From the NCBI GenBank assembly GCA_002633025.1, contig NMRB01000015.1:477150-541149 (forward strand): a DNA stretch of 64,000 nt, given 5' to 3'. Source of the stretch: Notospermus geniculatus. Lineage: Eukaryota; Nemertea; Pilidiophora; Heteronemertea; Lineidae. The notes under the pieces were generated by a model, which saw only the letters and a program-made list of their open reading frames with translations, was not told where the DNA came from and ran no database searches. Made by a program: the position numbers and the translations under genes. The first letter of the stretch is position 1. Every line of letters starts with the position of its first letter. Below are positions 12,453 through 23,303 of the stretch, piece by piece.

Positions 12453-15183
12453 ATTTAATGCTGCTACTACACTTAATAGGCTTATCTTGTTTAGCTGAAA
12501 AGGTGCTTCTTTAAACCTACTGAAGTATGGTGAAACGGACTTCAGCTAATGGTGTAGGCGTAAGTGCAAATACTTTCGTGCCAAATATCCATGCAGTCAT
12601 TTCACTGCAAAACGATTAACTCAATCTTTTTTTGTGAACCGATGAGGAAACAACAAATACGAGGTGATAGTTTTTTAAATTTCATTATTCCTTTATTTTA
12701 TGATTGGCAAGTCTTGAAGCCAAATCAATTATATCCGCCATTGGGATTTGGTGTTGTCAGTTAGCTTTGCTGGGTTTGAATTTGATGGTCGTTGAGTAAA
12801 GCCAACGACGGGTAAATAGTACATTGAGAAAGGGTATACCATCCGACACACTCTGCTATGCCTAAACCGTTTTGGCCAAGCCAAAGTGCACAAGAATGAG
12901 TTCATAAAGGCCCTATCTCATTGAATATCAACTAGTCATAAATGCTTTCTCTTTTGCCGATTCGAACCATAAATACGAGCCGTTGGATGTCTTCCACGGT
13001 TGGCTGCACCTGTCATTCGTTCCTCACCTGCTTTCTCAGCACAATTACCATTAAAAACCATAAAATCCACTCAAAAGATGTTCCCAAACTTAGTTTATCT
13101 GGACTTTCACGTGATAATGTACATCGTTGCACGCAAATATTCAGTCAATATCAAGTGAACTGAACTCAGTATCGTGGGACACAGTTCTGAATTGGCCTGG
13201 TGGATCCCATGGTTGGTTTTCAATGGGTTGATGACATGGTCTCATCAGCTGTCGTCTGGTTTTGTTTGAATGCTTTGCTACCGTGGCTCTCATGCTGTTC
13301 CTGAGACTTTACCTCAGTCACAAAGATCAGACCAGACACAAAGAATGCACGTACCAGCGGGGTATGTCAAACCAATCACTATGAGGGCACAGTAATATGG
13401 CATAAATATGAAAATGCTTTGTCCAAATGTAAAGAGTGTACACCCAGTTACAATTTGTGAAACGTGAATGGAGGGTAAACTACGACTTGCTACGACGATG
13501 AACGTATAGTTTTTCGCCCAGGCGGGCAACCATACTCTGTATGAGTTTTTTTTCGTCACCCGCACGGTGCCTATCCGAACATTATAGTCGGTGCTTCAGG
13601 CACCACCATCGAGGCTATTTTGGTGAGAAAGATCCCGCATGGACGTCAAACCCACTTGCCTGTATCCATTCATGCAGAACATTGTTTGTGCCCCTCGGCT
13701 ACGAAGCCATGCTGAGGATGATCGGAGTGGTATCACCCTGGAACCACGCTACCGGCATCCTGGGGGTAGGGCTCGCTCCTTCCGTCCCTGACCAAGAGCG
13801 GAAGGTCGACAGAGGAGATCATTTCGGAGCCCCTGTGGTGATAGGTAGGCCTATAAATGAGTTGCCCTGCTGAAGTTGCTGTTCCTTCGTGAAGGACGAC
13901 TGTACGCCAATACGTTGTTGGTAACACCACAACGTATTACTCACACAACATGACAGACAGATGGTATACACGGTAGGAGTAAATCTATAGTATATTGACT
14001 GTGGCAGATAAAGTCAACATTATACAGATTGTTGGAAAAGGTCCCCACAGCTTCAGATTTCCTATAAGCGGGCATTGGGTTCATTTTGGAAGTATGACTA
14101 GAAGTTGATGGGATAGAGAACATTCCGTTCAATCTGGCGGCAACGCCATGACAAAAAACAGCCTGAAGAGACATCTATACCCAATTGTGCTTTGAATAGA
14201 GTGTAAGAAGTTATCAAAAACGTCTCACCCACAATACCGCCTCTCGCTTTTATAAACTCCACGCAAGTCATCAAAAAGATGGGAATTCTTTCCCGACCTG
14301 TATCCGGCCGTGACAGGACCTGACATAAAAGTCGTAACCAGAGCGTGAAACTCCTTTTTTTTCACAAAACTCACCAGTTGGTTTTTTCACACGAGTTGTC
14401 CTCGATTGACCGATTCTCGTCTATTGGATTATTTCAAAATCCCCCTCCCCTCCCCTCCCACTCCATCCGTAAAGCTGCGGATTCTCACTTTCTTCGACAT
14501 GGTGGTGTTCGTGTTGCAGTGTTGGAACATTCGGAACCTGGTGGAGTACCAAGAGAACACAAGATGGGAATCCTTCGTCAAAGAGTCGTTTGTCCGTGTT
14601 TTGATTGTTGCTCAGAAAGCCGTCCATTTAAGGGCCTTCGAGTAGCAATCAAATTCAGAGGGGAACGACGCTTCAACATACCTGATTACGTCACGAGGTA
14701 ACACGTCCGCAAGCAGATCAGAGGGAGTGGAACCAGGCGGCAGCATGCACGGATACGAAAATTTGGTGTTGGGAAAATTGTTGCATCGAGGAAGCGTAGG
14801 CTTTCTGTAGAATCCGTAGGCCTACAGAATCTGTATGTAGGTAAGACAGGAGTGATTCAGTGAAAACAGACATTGTAAACAGGGTGTTTACGGGGGTGTT
14901 TATTTGACGATTTCACTTTGTTTCAGGGTGGTTTGCTGGAACTGGTGGTGTAACTTCGTGAAGCTGCATGCGGCGGCCGACTGTTGTGTTGCGGCCACAG
15001 AACTTTGCACGGGATCATGGCACTCTGGCACAGTGAGATACTCACCGCACCCACTTCATTATAGGGAATAGCGGAGCGGCTCTAGGACAGGGGACCATGG
15101 GAATTCAGGAGGAGCAAGGACGCCAAAAATGTAATCATATGCTGGGCCTCACTGGGTTGCTTCATTGAACTATTCAATCTGTG

Positions 15184-15420
15184 GGCCGATTTAATAGACG
15201 CTGGCTGAGCTAAACCATTGGTTCCACCAAAAATAGATATGCGTGCGAAAAATGTGACCTAAATTTTTCACCAAAAAGCCCCGTTTTCTAAGCTCTGTAT
15301 AGCGCTTACTGTCCATCCAAACCGGGCTTTTTGGTGAAATTTTAGTTGTACACTTTTTGCATGGCTATCTATTTTTGGTGGAACCAATGGTTAGCTTAGC
15401 TAGCGTCTATTAAATCGGCC
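15184..15420. mobile_element. Fold-back MITE with 5-bp target duplication
   Basis: The arms of about 100 bp start GGCCGATTTAATAGACGCT and end with the complement AGCGTCTATTAAATCGGCC. CTGTG directly flanks both sides (15179-15183 and 15421-15425), which looks like a target-site duplication. The arms also share GGTTCCACCAAAAATAGATA and TTCACCAAAAAGCCC. There is no ORF. Confidence 0.75.
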
Positions 15421-16352
15421 CTGTGTCAGCTTTTCAAGTTCACAAGAACCCCTCACTGCGTTCATTCGTTAAACCTGATTTTTTTGGAACGTGTTTCAAT
15501 GAAATCGAGTCTCACGACTTGAATGAAACTGTACCGTAGTCGTAATTACACAATAAAATTTTATCATTATCTAACTCTGTTTTGCGTCATTCAATTAAAA
15601 AACCATTTTTTTGCCAGCAAAAGCTGGAAGGGACAATCAAAATTGCAGTCCATGGACGATCCCAGGCGAACTCAACTTGAAAACTCGAGCGCCATCTAAC
15701 AGGTACTTTAGGAACTGAAAATGTGACCACACCCCTCAAGAGACCGCATTCCTGGTTTCACTGCAGATGATTTTCAATGTAGGCTATATTGGGCATTTGA
15801 ACCAAGTAAAAAAGCGAAGAAATATTATGCATCTAAACTCTTGTAATATGGTTTTATTATATTTCATTGATCGACATTCTAGGCATAAACATCAGAGCAG
15901 ACTGGGCACCTGAAAATGTGAACAACCCTTGAATTATCTTCAAACATGTATTTCAGAGGCTCAAATGGCAAGATGATCCTGAAATTTACCACCCCGCCAA
16001 GGAAGTTATCTCTACTATGACCCATTAATTGGAGAAAGATGATAAGATGTTGCTTTTGAAGTGGAAGACATTGTAGGCCTGGAGTGAGCCCATCTGGCTG
16101 CAATTACACAGAGCTACAGGGAATACATGCCAGCTGACAATGGCTTCAATCGCAAACCCTCTGTGTTAACAGGCATGCCCCTATGCTGTGTAGCTCTATG
16201 CAATCAGAGCCTTAAAGCTGTATTTGGATGCTCTCCAAGTAGTTTCTACAGACATATAATTCTTGTTTGCAATGTAGCAGATGAGACAGAAACCAAGGCC
16301 CGCGAAGACTGTGTGTAGCAAGTGTAGAGCAAGATTCCAACAAAAATAAATC

Positions 16353-19300
16353 CTAAATATCATCGGTACTTTCAGTAATGGCCTCAACTTTTGCAGATGC
16401 AGAAGCCAGCAGACTGATCGCTGAGAAATCAACTGTTACTTGATCACCAACAATCAACTTCGCATCATCATAAATCATTTCAGGTTTTGCAACATCAGAG
16501 ACGGGTAGTAAGACAATATTTGATGAATTATCAAAACAATCCGTGTTCTCGGGTTGAGTGAGGTGCATAACAGAGAGTCTGACTTCGTGTTCCCCAGCAG
16601 AAGACAATGTTTCATCATCATTGGTGTAAACTACTTGTGCTTCAGTTAAATTAACTTCCTCAATGACTTCAACGACTGCCCCTGGCTGTGACAGACCTTC
16701 ATCAGTTTGCATATACAACGGTTCAGAAGCTTCCTTCTTTATCGTTGGGTCTTCCACAAGCACAATACTCCTTGATTGTTTTTTCAAATTGTGTTGTTTC
16801 TTCATATGTTTATGAACGGATGACAAATCGGGAAAAGCTGCGTTACATTTTTTGCAACTGTACGGTTTGTTTCCTGTGTGTAGGTTGATATGTTCCTTCA
16901 AATACTGCAGCCGGGTGAATGTTTTTGGACACAACCAACACAAGAATGGGCGTTCTCCGGTGTGCTTCTGACGGTGACGCTTTAATTCAGCTGAAATTGA
17001 AAGAGAAAATATTTCACTATAATGCATTTTGTTACCAAATTTTTCCAAGCCGAAACCCCATTTCAAAGACGATTGTGCCTGAAAACTACATGTGCGTCAT
17101 GTGACGGCACTAACACCGAGTGGAGGAGGGGTTACGCCATACAAACACGACTGGACACAGAGAGTTTGAATCTAGTTCTCCTCAAGGATGATTTGCTGAA
17201 AAGTGATGATTGTTGGTTGTCAGCTTTCGACAGAATGAAGATTTTTTGGTTACCTGAACATATAAAAGAGGCTGGGCATGTCTCACATTTGAACTGACGT
17301 TTGTTAGCATGACGTAGTAGATGACTTCGGAGATTGGTCTTCTGCGAGAAAGACTTGCCACAGTGGTCACAGAGATGACCTTTGAACCCTGTATGAACAT
17401 GCATATGACTTTTTAGGATTCCAACTTGAGCAAATGTTCGGTCGCATATGTCACACCTGAAAAAATAAAGGGAAAGTTTGATCAACAAAATCATAATTAA
17501 GGAGGGGAGGGGATTGGATTCCACACAGTTGAGTGTGTTAGAAGCATTATATTATTGGCTGAGAAGGCTGAATAGAAAATGGTAGGCCATATAAGATAAT
17601 GTAGGAGGAAACCGGAGCCACTGGAGGAATCCTCCACAGCTAGATGCCACACACTCTACATCACTGGCAGGTGAGTAAGTTCAGGACCTGCGATAACACC
17701 TGGAGAGATACAGGGGGTACATTACAACATGAGTCATATTCATCCCTAATCAAAATCCTTCTATCGACTTACTTATAGGGTCTCTCCCCTGTGTGAATAC
17801 GCATATGAACCTTGAGACTTTTCTTCTCAGTAAAGAACTTGTGGCATTCCTCACATTGGAAGGGTTTAAGACCAGCGTGCGTTGCTTCATGACGTCGAAC
17901 ATTACATTTTGTGGTGAAGCCCTTGTTACAGATGGAGCATCGATATGGCCTATCGCCTGTGTGGACACGCAGGTGGACTGAAAGCAAGACACTTCATTTT
18001 AGTAAGAGAACAAATTCATGTGATTTCATAACAAGCTAAGAGTTGTGTAAACAGATACAGATAAGTTGGATGAAGAGGAATTCTGAGGCTCTGACATCTG
18101 GCGAGATATTTCTCATCACAAGCAACTCAAGGCCTGGCTGTTAATGTGAATCTTCAGAAATTTCAATCATTTTTTGATTCCAGGAAAGACGAGAGAGGAG
18201 TTTGCGATGTATGTGTGGTCTAAAGTTTGTTATTATCTACATACCTTCTAATGCAGATTTATTAGGGAAAATCTTGCTGCAATATTCACAAGTATTTCTG
18301 CCCTGGCCATAAGAGGATTTTTTTGTATTTGTGCTCGTTTCTGTTAGTGTTTCTGTATCAGCAGTCGCATTTTCAACACCATTCATTTCATCCTCTCCTC
18401 CCTTCAAAGCTTTGTTCGCCTCGTGAATGGCTGCCAGGACACCATCACTCCCCTGCTCTCTGGTGGCTGGAATCTCAACCTTCATATTTTTCTTACTCCG
18501 ACTAATCCTTTTACCCCTCTTGGCCCTCCCTTTTGCAATCACCCTATTCAAAGCAGCAGGAGTTGTCTCATCACTCCTATTTTGCAGTAGAATTCCACTA
18601 TCAGCATGATCAGCAGTGGATTTATTCTTAAGCTTAGTTTTTTTTGTTCCGGTGGCGGGTGGTCGAGGACATGTACTCGTGCTCTCCTGGTGAGCAGAAT
18701 CCATTTCAATAACAATATTGACCTCACTTACAAGAGAATCTCCAGTCTGGTGAATACTACCNTGTGGCATTCCTCACATTGGAAGGGCTTAAGACCAGCA
18801 TGTGTTGCTTCATGACGTCGAACATTACATTTTGTGGTGAAGCCCTTGTTACAGATGGAGCATCGATATGGCCTGTCGCCTGTGTGGACACGCAGGTGGA
18901 CTGAAAAGCAAGACACTTTATTTTAGTAGTAGAAGAAATTCATGTGATTTGATAACAAGCTAAGAGTTGTGTAAACAGATACAGATAAGTTGGATGAGGA
19001 GGAATTCTGAGGCTCTGACATCTGGCGAGATATTTCTCATCACTAGCAACTCAAGGCCTGGCTGTTAATGTGAATCTTCAGAAATTTCAATCATTTTTTG
19101 ATTCCAGGAAAGACGAGAGAGGAGTTTGCGATGTATGTGTGGTCTAAAATTTGTTCACTATCTACATACCTTCTAATGCAGATTTATTAGGGAAAATCTT
19201 GCTGCAATATTCACAAGTATTTCTGCCCTGGCCATAAGAGGATTTTTTTGTATTTGTGCTCGTTTCTGTTAGTGTTTCTGTATCAGCAGTCGCATTTTCA

Positions 19301-20067
19301 ACACCATTCATTTCATCCTCTCCTCCCTTCAAAGCTTTGTTCGCCTCGTGAATGGCTGCCAGGACACCATCACTCCCCTGCTCTCTGGTGGCTGGAATCT
19401 CAACCTTCATATTTTTCTTACTCCGACTAATCCTTTTACCCCTCTTGGCCCTCCCTTTTGCAATCACCCTATTCAAAGCAGCAGGAGTTGTCTCATCACT
19501 CCTATTTTGCACTAGAATTCCACTATCAGCATGATCAGCAGTGGATTTATTCTTAAGCTTAGTTTTTTTCGTTCCGGTGGCGGGTGGTCGAGGACATGTA
19601 CTCGTGCTCTCCTGGTGAGCAGAATCCATTTCAATAACAATATTGACCTCACTTACAAGAGAATCTCCAGTCTGGTGAATACTACCATCTTTACCAGGCT
19701 TTTCAGGATGAACCAAGTACAGCGTATCAGTGGTGCAACTGTCACTTCCCAGCCTTCCGTTTTCATTTGTTTCCATGACATTGAAATCATCCTCTTGAGG
19801 CTGTGACACATTATTTGTTGCCTCTATTTTGTTGAGTTCTTCCACATGTTTTCCATCTGTTGACTCTCCTTCACTGACAACACCAGCATCGACTGTTAGT
19901 TTAGATGACGACTCTTCAACTTCAAGTGGCTGAAGAATGTGTTTGCCTCCGTTTCCATCGATGGACTGGTCCAGAGCACCACTGATGATATTCTGCAGCT
20001 GTTTTGATACCTCTTGCCAGAACTGCCACACCTGATTTTGCTGATTTTTTGACATCTGAGGAACCAT
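16353..20067 (-). CDS. C2H2 zinc finger protein, eight fingers
   Basis: Likely a sequence-specific nuclear DNA-binding protein. Four coding exons on the - strand: 20067-19170, 17977-17773, 17456-17254 and 16990-16353. Phases match throughout, giving 647 residues. The first exon encodes an acidic, Ser/Thr-rich N-terminal region of about 270 residues with a basic stretch (KGRAKRGKRISRSKK) and the first half of finger 1. Fingers 1-5 are CEYC...H, CSIC...H, CEEC...H, CDIC...H and CDHC...H. Finger 6 (CETC) is completed across the last intron, and CWLC and CKKC complete the eight. TGERP-type linkers are present between several. The C-terminus is acidic. The start is the first Met in the exon (MVPQMSKNQ), which begins just after a splice acceptor, so an upstream exon could add residues. 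I do not recognise an orthologue. It is convergent with creatine kinase and head-to-head with EFCAB10. Confidence 0.88.
17842..18761 (-). other. Redundant contig end inside the zinc finger gene
   Basis: 17842-18761 is repeated as 18763-19685 with a single n at 18762 between. Each copy contains part of the finger 2-3 exon, the intron and the 3' part of the large first exon. Differences are scattered single bases and small indels. The partial exons at 18245-18761 and 18763-18898 are therefore not extra exons. The coherent gene uses 19170-20067 and 17773-17977. Confidence 0.85.
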
Positions 20068-20085
20068 TTCAATGCTGATTGCAAC

Positions 20086-20751
20086 CTGCAAAACGACAAA
20101 TGAGTAATGAATGTGAGGGGGACTGGGAAGCTGAACATATAGTTGCAAAGCACAAGCCTACCGAGTACTGTAGGCCTTGGCTAGGCCTACATTTTTATCC
20201 AGCTCGGCACAACCCTACTCCCTAGGGCAGACAGGCCTACGATTACCATACTATGACGGCATGAGACTAGACTATAGAGGGGCCTGCCCTTGGCCTAGTG
20301 TCAGTGAGTGCAGTTGCCTCCCCGTCCATGCCATGTCATGAGAAGTGCGGTGTTTTTCCGCCAGAGGGGGGGATATGCCCCCCCCCCATAAACCGATAGG
20401 GCCTAAACAGTCAAAATTAATCAAAATTTCTGTTTTTAATTTTGACCAGGAATTCTGTCAAAAATTTATGGTTTAAATGGTAGGCCTAGGCCTACACTAT
20501 TGCCCCCTAAAAAAAATTCCTGGCAGAAACACTGAAGCGGACTAGGCCTAGCAGAAGCCGAGGGTGGGGCGGGGGCAGAGGCGCAGGCCACAGCAGACAG
20601 GCAGGGCCAGGGGGCAGCACAGCAGGGCAGTGCAGTGTAGTCACGAAACTCACGACTTCGAATATTTGGGATATTCTACGTCGTGATTCAGGCTACGCAC
20701 TGGCTATTCGTACCGTCACGGTGCAAATAACGCCAAACCAGATCTTATTCA
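20086..20751. promoter_or_regulatory. Head-to-head region between zinc finger gene and EFCAB10
   Basis: About 0.67 kb separates the two divergent genes. It contains dense AGGCCT repeats, a C-run and a hAT-like MITE (20350-20532). A shared promoter is inferred from the arrangement only; no core promoter motif is clear. Confidence 0.35.
20350..20532. mobile_element. hAT-like MITE
   Basis: The left end GTGTTTTTCCGCCAG and the right end CTGGCAGAAACAC are inverted repeats. The same terminal motif bounds the element at 2727-2864. The internal part has a run of C and an AT-rich stretch. No clear target duplication and no ORF. Confidence 0.55.
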
Positions 20752-20754
20752 NGC

Positions 20755-22294
20755 CAAGATGCCGGTGATTATCTCAAGAAACACCGAATATTAGATCTGT
20801 TCAACAATCTTACGTCACAGTTGATTTATAACAAACCAGGTACATTTCATAATTCGGTAAATTTGTCGCTGAATTGTGCTGCATTTCTCAGTTTTGTATG
20901 CCAACAAAAAAGCCTGAATAATGTGAACATGCATTATGCAATGCATGCATGCATGGTGAATGAATGAATGAATGCACATGCATGCATGATCAATAGGCCT
21001 AATGCATTGCATGCATGTAGGCTAGGCCTATAGCCTAGGCCTAACACTGCATCCTCCATGGACCAGGCCCCAGGCCTACCACACCGTGACACTGGGAGCC
21101 ACGGTGTGTAGTGGTTCGTCGGGCCTCCGACTAGCGGTCAGAGGATCTCGGGTTCGAATCCCGCTGCTGGCGTGAGACTTTGGGCAGGTCTCTTTGCCTT
21201 ACTGGCCTCTCTCCACCCAGGTGTATAAATGGGTACCGGTCGGAAATGCTCAGATTGTAGCGCTGAATGAGCAGCTCATCTGAGTTCTACTGAAAGGTTT
21301 CAGGATAGACTGGGGTTAAAGTGTGAAGTCGGATGACACCTCTACCGTTGTTGATATCAGACTATAAACCCAAACTTTAACTTTAACTTTAACACTGCAC
21401 TGTGCTAGGCCTGGAGGGCCTGCTATAGGGTAGGCTCGGCCCTACGTACGGCCTTGGCCAGGCCAGGCCCTGCCTATAGTACTAGTAGGCAGGGGTAATT
21501 GCACTCCCACCACCCGACGGAGTCCAAGGCCTTGGCCGGCTGGCGAGGCAGCCCATGCCCCAGGCAGGCCTGGTGCCATGGTGGTGAGATTGAGACTCAG
21601 CTCAGTCTCACCACCAGGCCTGGGGCCTCGGGTGGGTGGGGGCCTAGGCCTGCCTTCTGTCGCTGACAGCCAGTATTTTAATTCATATTGCAGAAAATCC
21701 TAAACAATATCTGATTGAGAGACTGGAACAGCTAAGCACAGCCAGGAGTGCCAATGTTGATCATCCATGCTTATTCGATGAGTCAAACATCCAGTCAGTA
21801 TTTGGGATGTTGGATCCAACTGGCAGAGGCTTTATAACCTTACGACAGTACAGAGAAGGTATGTTTTTGTGTGTGTTTTTCAGAAGGAAATCATGTCGAT
21901 TTTTTCAACCCTTTAGTTTCAGTTTCACTGATTACTCATTCTCTTCTCATGATATAACATTGAGTGGAGCCTCTCTTTGGAGACCATCAGTGGGAGGGGA
22001 AGGACAGATGCAGTCAATCCTTGATTGAGAGATGTCAAGATCAAAAGTCAACTTCATTCCATCATCAAAAAGTCTGAAGACTTTGGTTAGTTAGTTCAGT
22101 TGCAGAACACGCTTTTCACCAGATATTGTTAAGTACCTTGTTCATTTTCAGCCCTCCAGACATTAGGCATTGACCACTTCGATCAACACCCAGCTGGAGG
22201 AGACGTTGATAAAGTACAACTTGATACATTTGTAAGGGAGGCAAAACATGGACTGAACAAAGTATCTGCCACATATGCTGATCAGAAAATTTAG
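20755..22294 (+). CDS. EFCAB10: EF-hand domain protein 10 (cilia-associated), 5' end broken by an n
   Basis: Exons: up to 20839, 21694-21858 and 22152-22294 (stop TAG). The first visible exon reads GDYLKKHRILDLFNNLTSQL, an RIIa/DPY-30-type dimerisation helix pair. The second gives YLIERLEQL and then an EF-hand-like segment MLDPTGRGFITLRQYREAL completed across the intron. The last encodes LQTLGIDHF and a short acidic end. This order and spacing match vertebrate EFCAB10, whose EF-hand is also degenerate. The n at 20752 lies inside the first exon. In frame upstream of it there is a stop at 20728 and no ATG, so the true start is missing from the assembly. A polyadenylation signal AATAAA lies near 22498. 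Proteins with RIIa domains of this class dock to axonemal scaffold helices; a ciliary role here is inferred. Confidence 0.85.
20920..21000. repeat. TGCA/TGAA simple repeats
   Basis: Runs of TGCATGCATGCA and of TGAATGAATGAA within the EFCAB10 first intron. Ordinary microsatellite sequence. Confidence 0.6.
21094..21393 (+). mobile_element. tRNA-derived SINE
   Basis: The head contains an A-box-like TAGTGGTTCGTCGG and a B box GGTTCGAATCC, 33 bases apart as in a tRNA promoter. An unrelated body of about 200 bases follows, and the end is (CTTTAA)n. It lies in the sense direction in the EFCAB10 intron. CACTG near both ends may be the target duplication. A shorter relative is at 28269-28400. Confidence 0.75.
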
Positions 22295-23303
22295 CGTCAA
22301 AGGTTACATATATGCATAGTCGATATTTCAGAGTGGATAAGAAGAACGGCACATATCACACAGTCACTGTGCATAGCCTACTGTATGTAGAATCCATGGT
22401 ATAAAAGCTGAGAGTGCCAGGTGTCACACACATGTATCGGATCTTTATTTTAAGTATTGTGAATGTGAGATGATATCCAACTAATTCTAAATTGTTAATA
22501 AATGTGTATTCATTCATAAATGAATTCTTTCTCAGCTTGTTTTCAAGGGCAGTTCACAAGTTCTACTTTCGGCATGGTTTATGGAATCGCCGATTCTTTT
22601 GGCTCAGGGCAGGAGAAAACAACTGATCCAGACCCACACTCAAGACAATATTGCAAAATATGACTTTATTTCTATTCACACGCTAATAACATTTTCCTCA
22701 GAACATTTCAGAGGTGACTAGGACATAATTATACAGATCAAATACTAAATGTATTAATACATGTTTGTGTTGTACAAAATACTGTCTTAAGAGACTTTCA
22801 GATCTATCATATGAGAGTATTTGTAAAAATTGCTGCCAAATTTTTGGTATAGGGCCACACCATTCGGCAGAAGCCTATTAAGGTTCATGGTGATTTGTTG
22901 GGCTGAGAAATGGGAAAAAGAGAATGATCTGCAGTCAAACTATCGATTTCAGTTGTTGATGCCATGTCATGCATCTAACAAGAAAAATGCAAATGGACGG
23001 AAAAATGTTTACAATACACAAACATATCACACAAATGGTACACATCACAATGCTTATACTGGATGATTCTCCTGGATTGGAGAAAATATGCAGTAAACTA
23101 TCACAGAGATAGGCGGAATGAGGCTGGAGAGAAAAAGACACCGATGTAGCAAGGATGACCAAATGGTGGCATTCATTGACACACCCTAGTCCCCAGAAAG
23201 GGAATCAGGGTGAATCACTTGGATGTATGGGTGTAGTTTTGTAATGATGCTGGGTACCAAGTAAGGGGAGCGTTTGCCCCTTCAGCAATAATAAGTGCAT
23301 GAG
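22295..23303. other. Convergent spacer between EFCAB10 and TRPV
   Basis: It holds the EFCAB10 3' UTR and polyadenylation signal near 22498, then AT-rich sequence that probably includes the TRPV 3' UTR on the other strand. No further gene seen. Confidence 0.5.

Larger units (their letters stand above)
8597..16352. other. Intergenic region without a convincing gene
   Basis: The 7.7 kb between the 3' ends of the convergent creatine kinase and zinc finger genes contain only short, non-conserved ORFs. I see no splice-linked coding exons. A module TTATCCCAsGTGTA...ACGTTGTTCGATATCGTA occurs twice (about 9428-9484 and 11130-11178). A sequence at about 11239 (GAGGAAGACC then GGGGTCGAAA) resembles the tail of a retroelement. 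The 13541-13873 ORF shows no recognisable domain. The main structured features are fold-back elements listed separately. Confidence 0.6.

Noticed and set aside
13541-13873. 110-codon ORF, considered as a transporter fragment
   Set aside because: No recognisable domain, membrane pattern or splice-linked partner.
18237-18770. Extra first exon of the zinc finger gene
   Set aside because: A duplicate of 19162-19690 created by the contig join at 18762.
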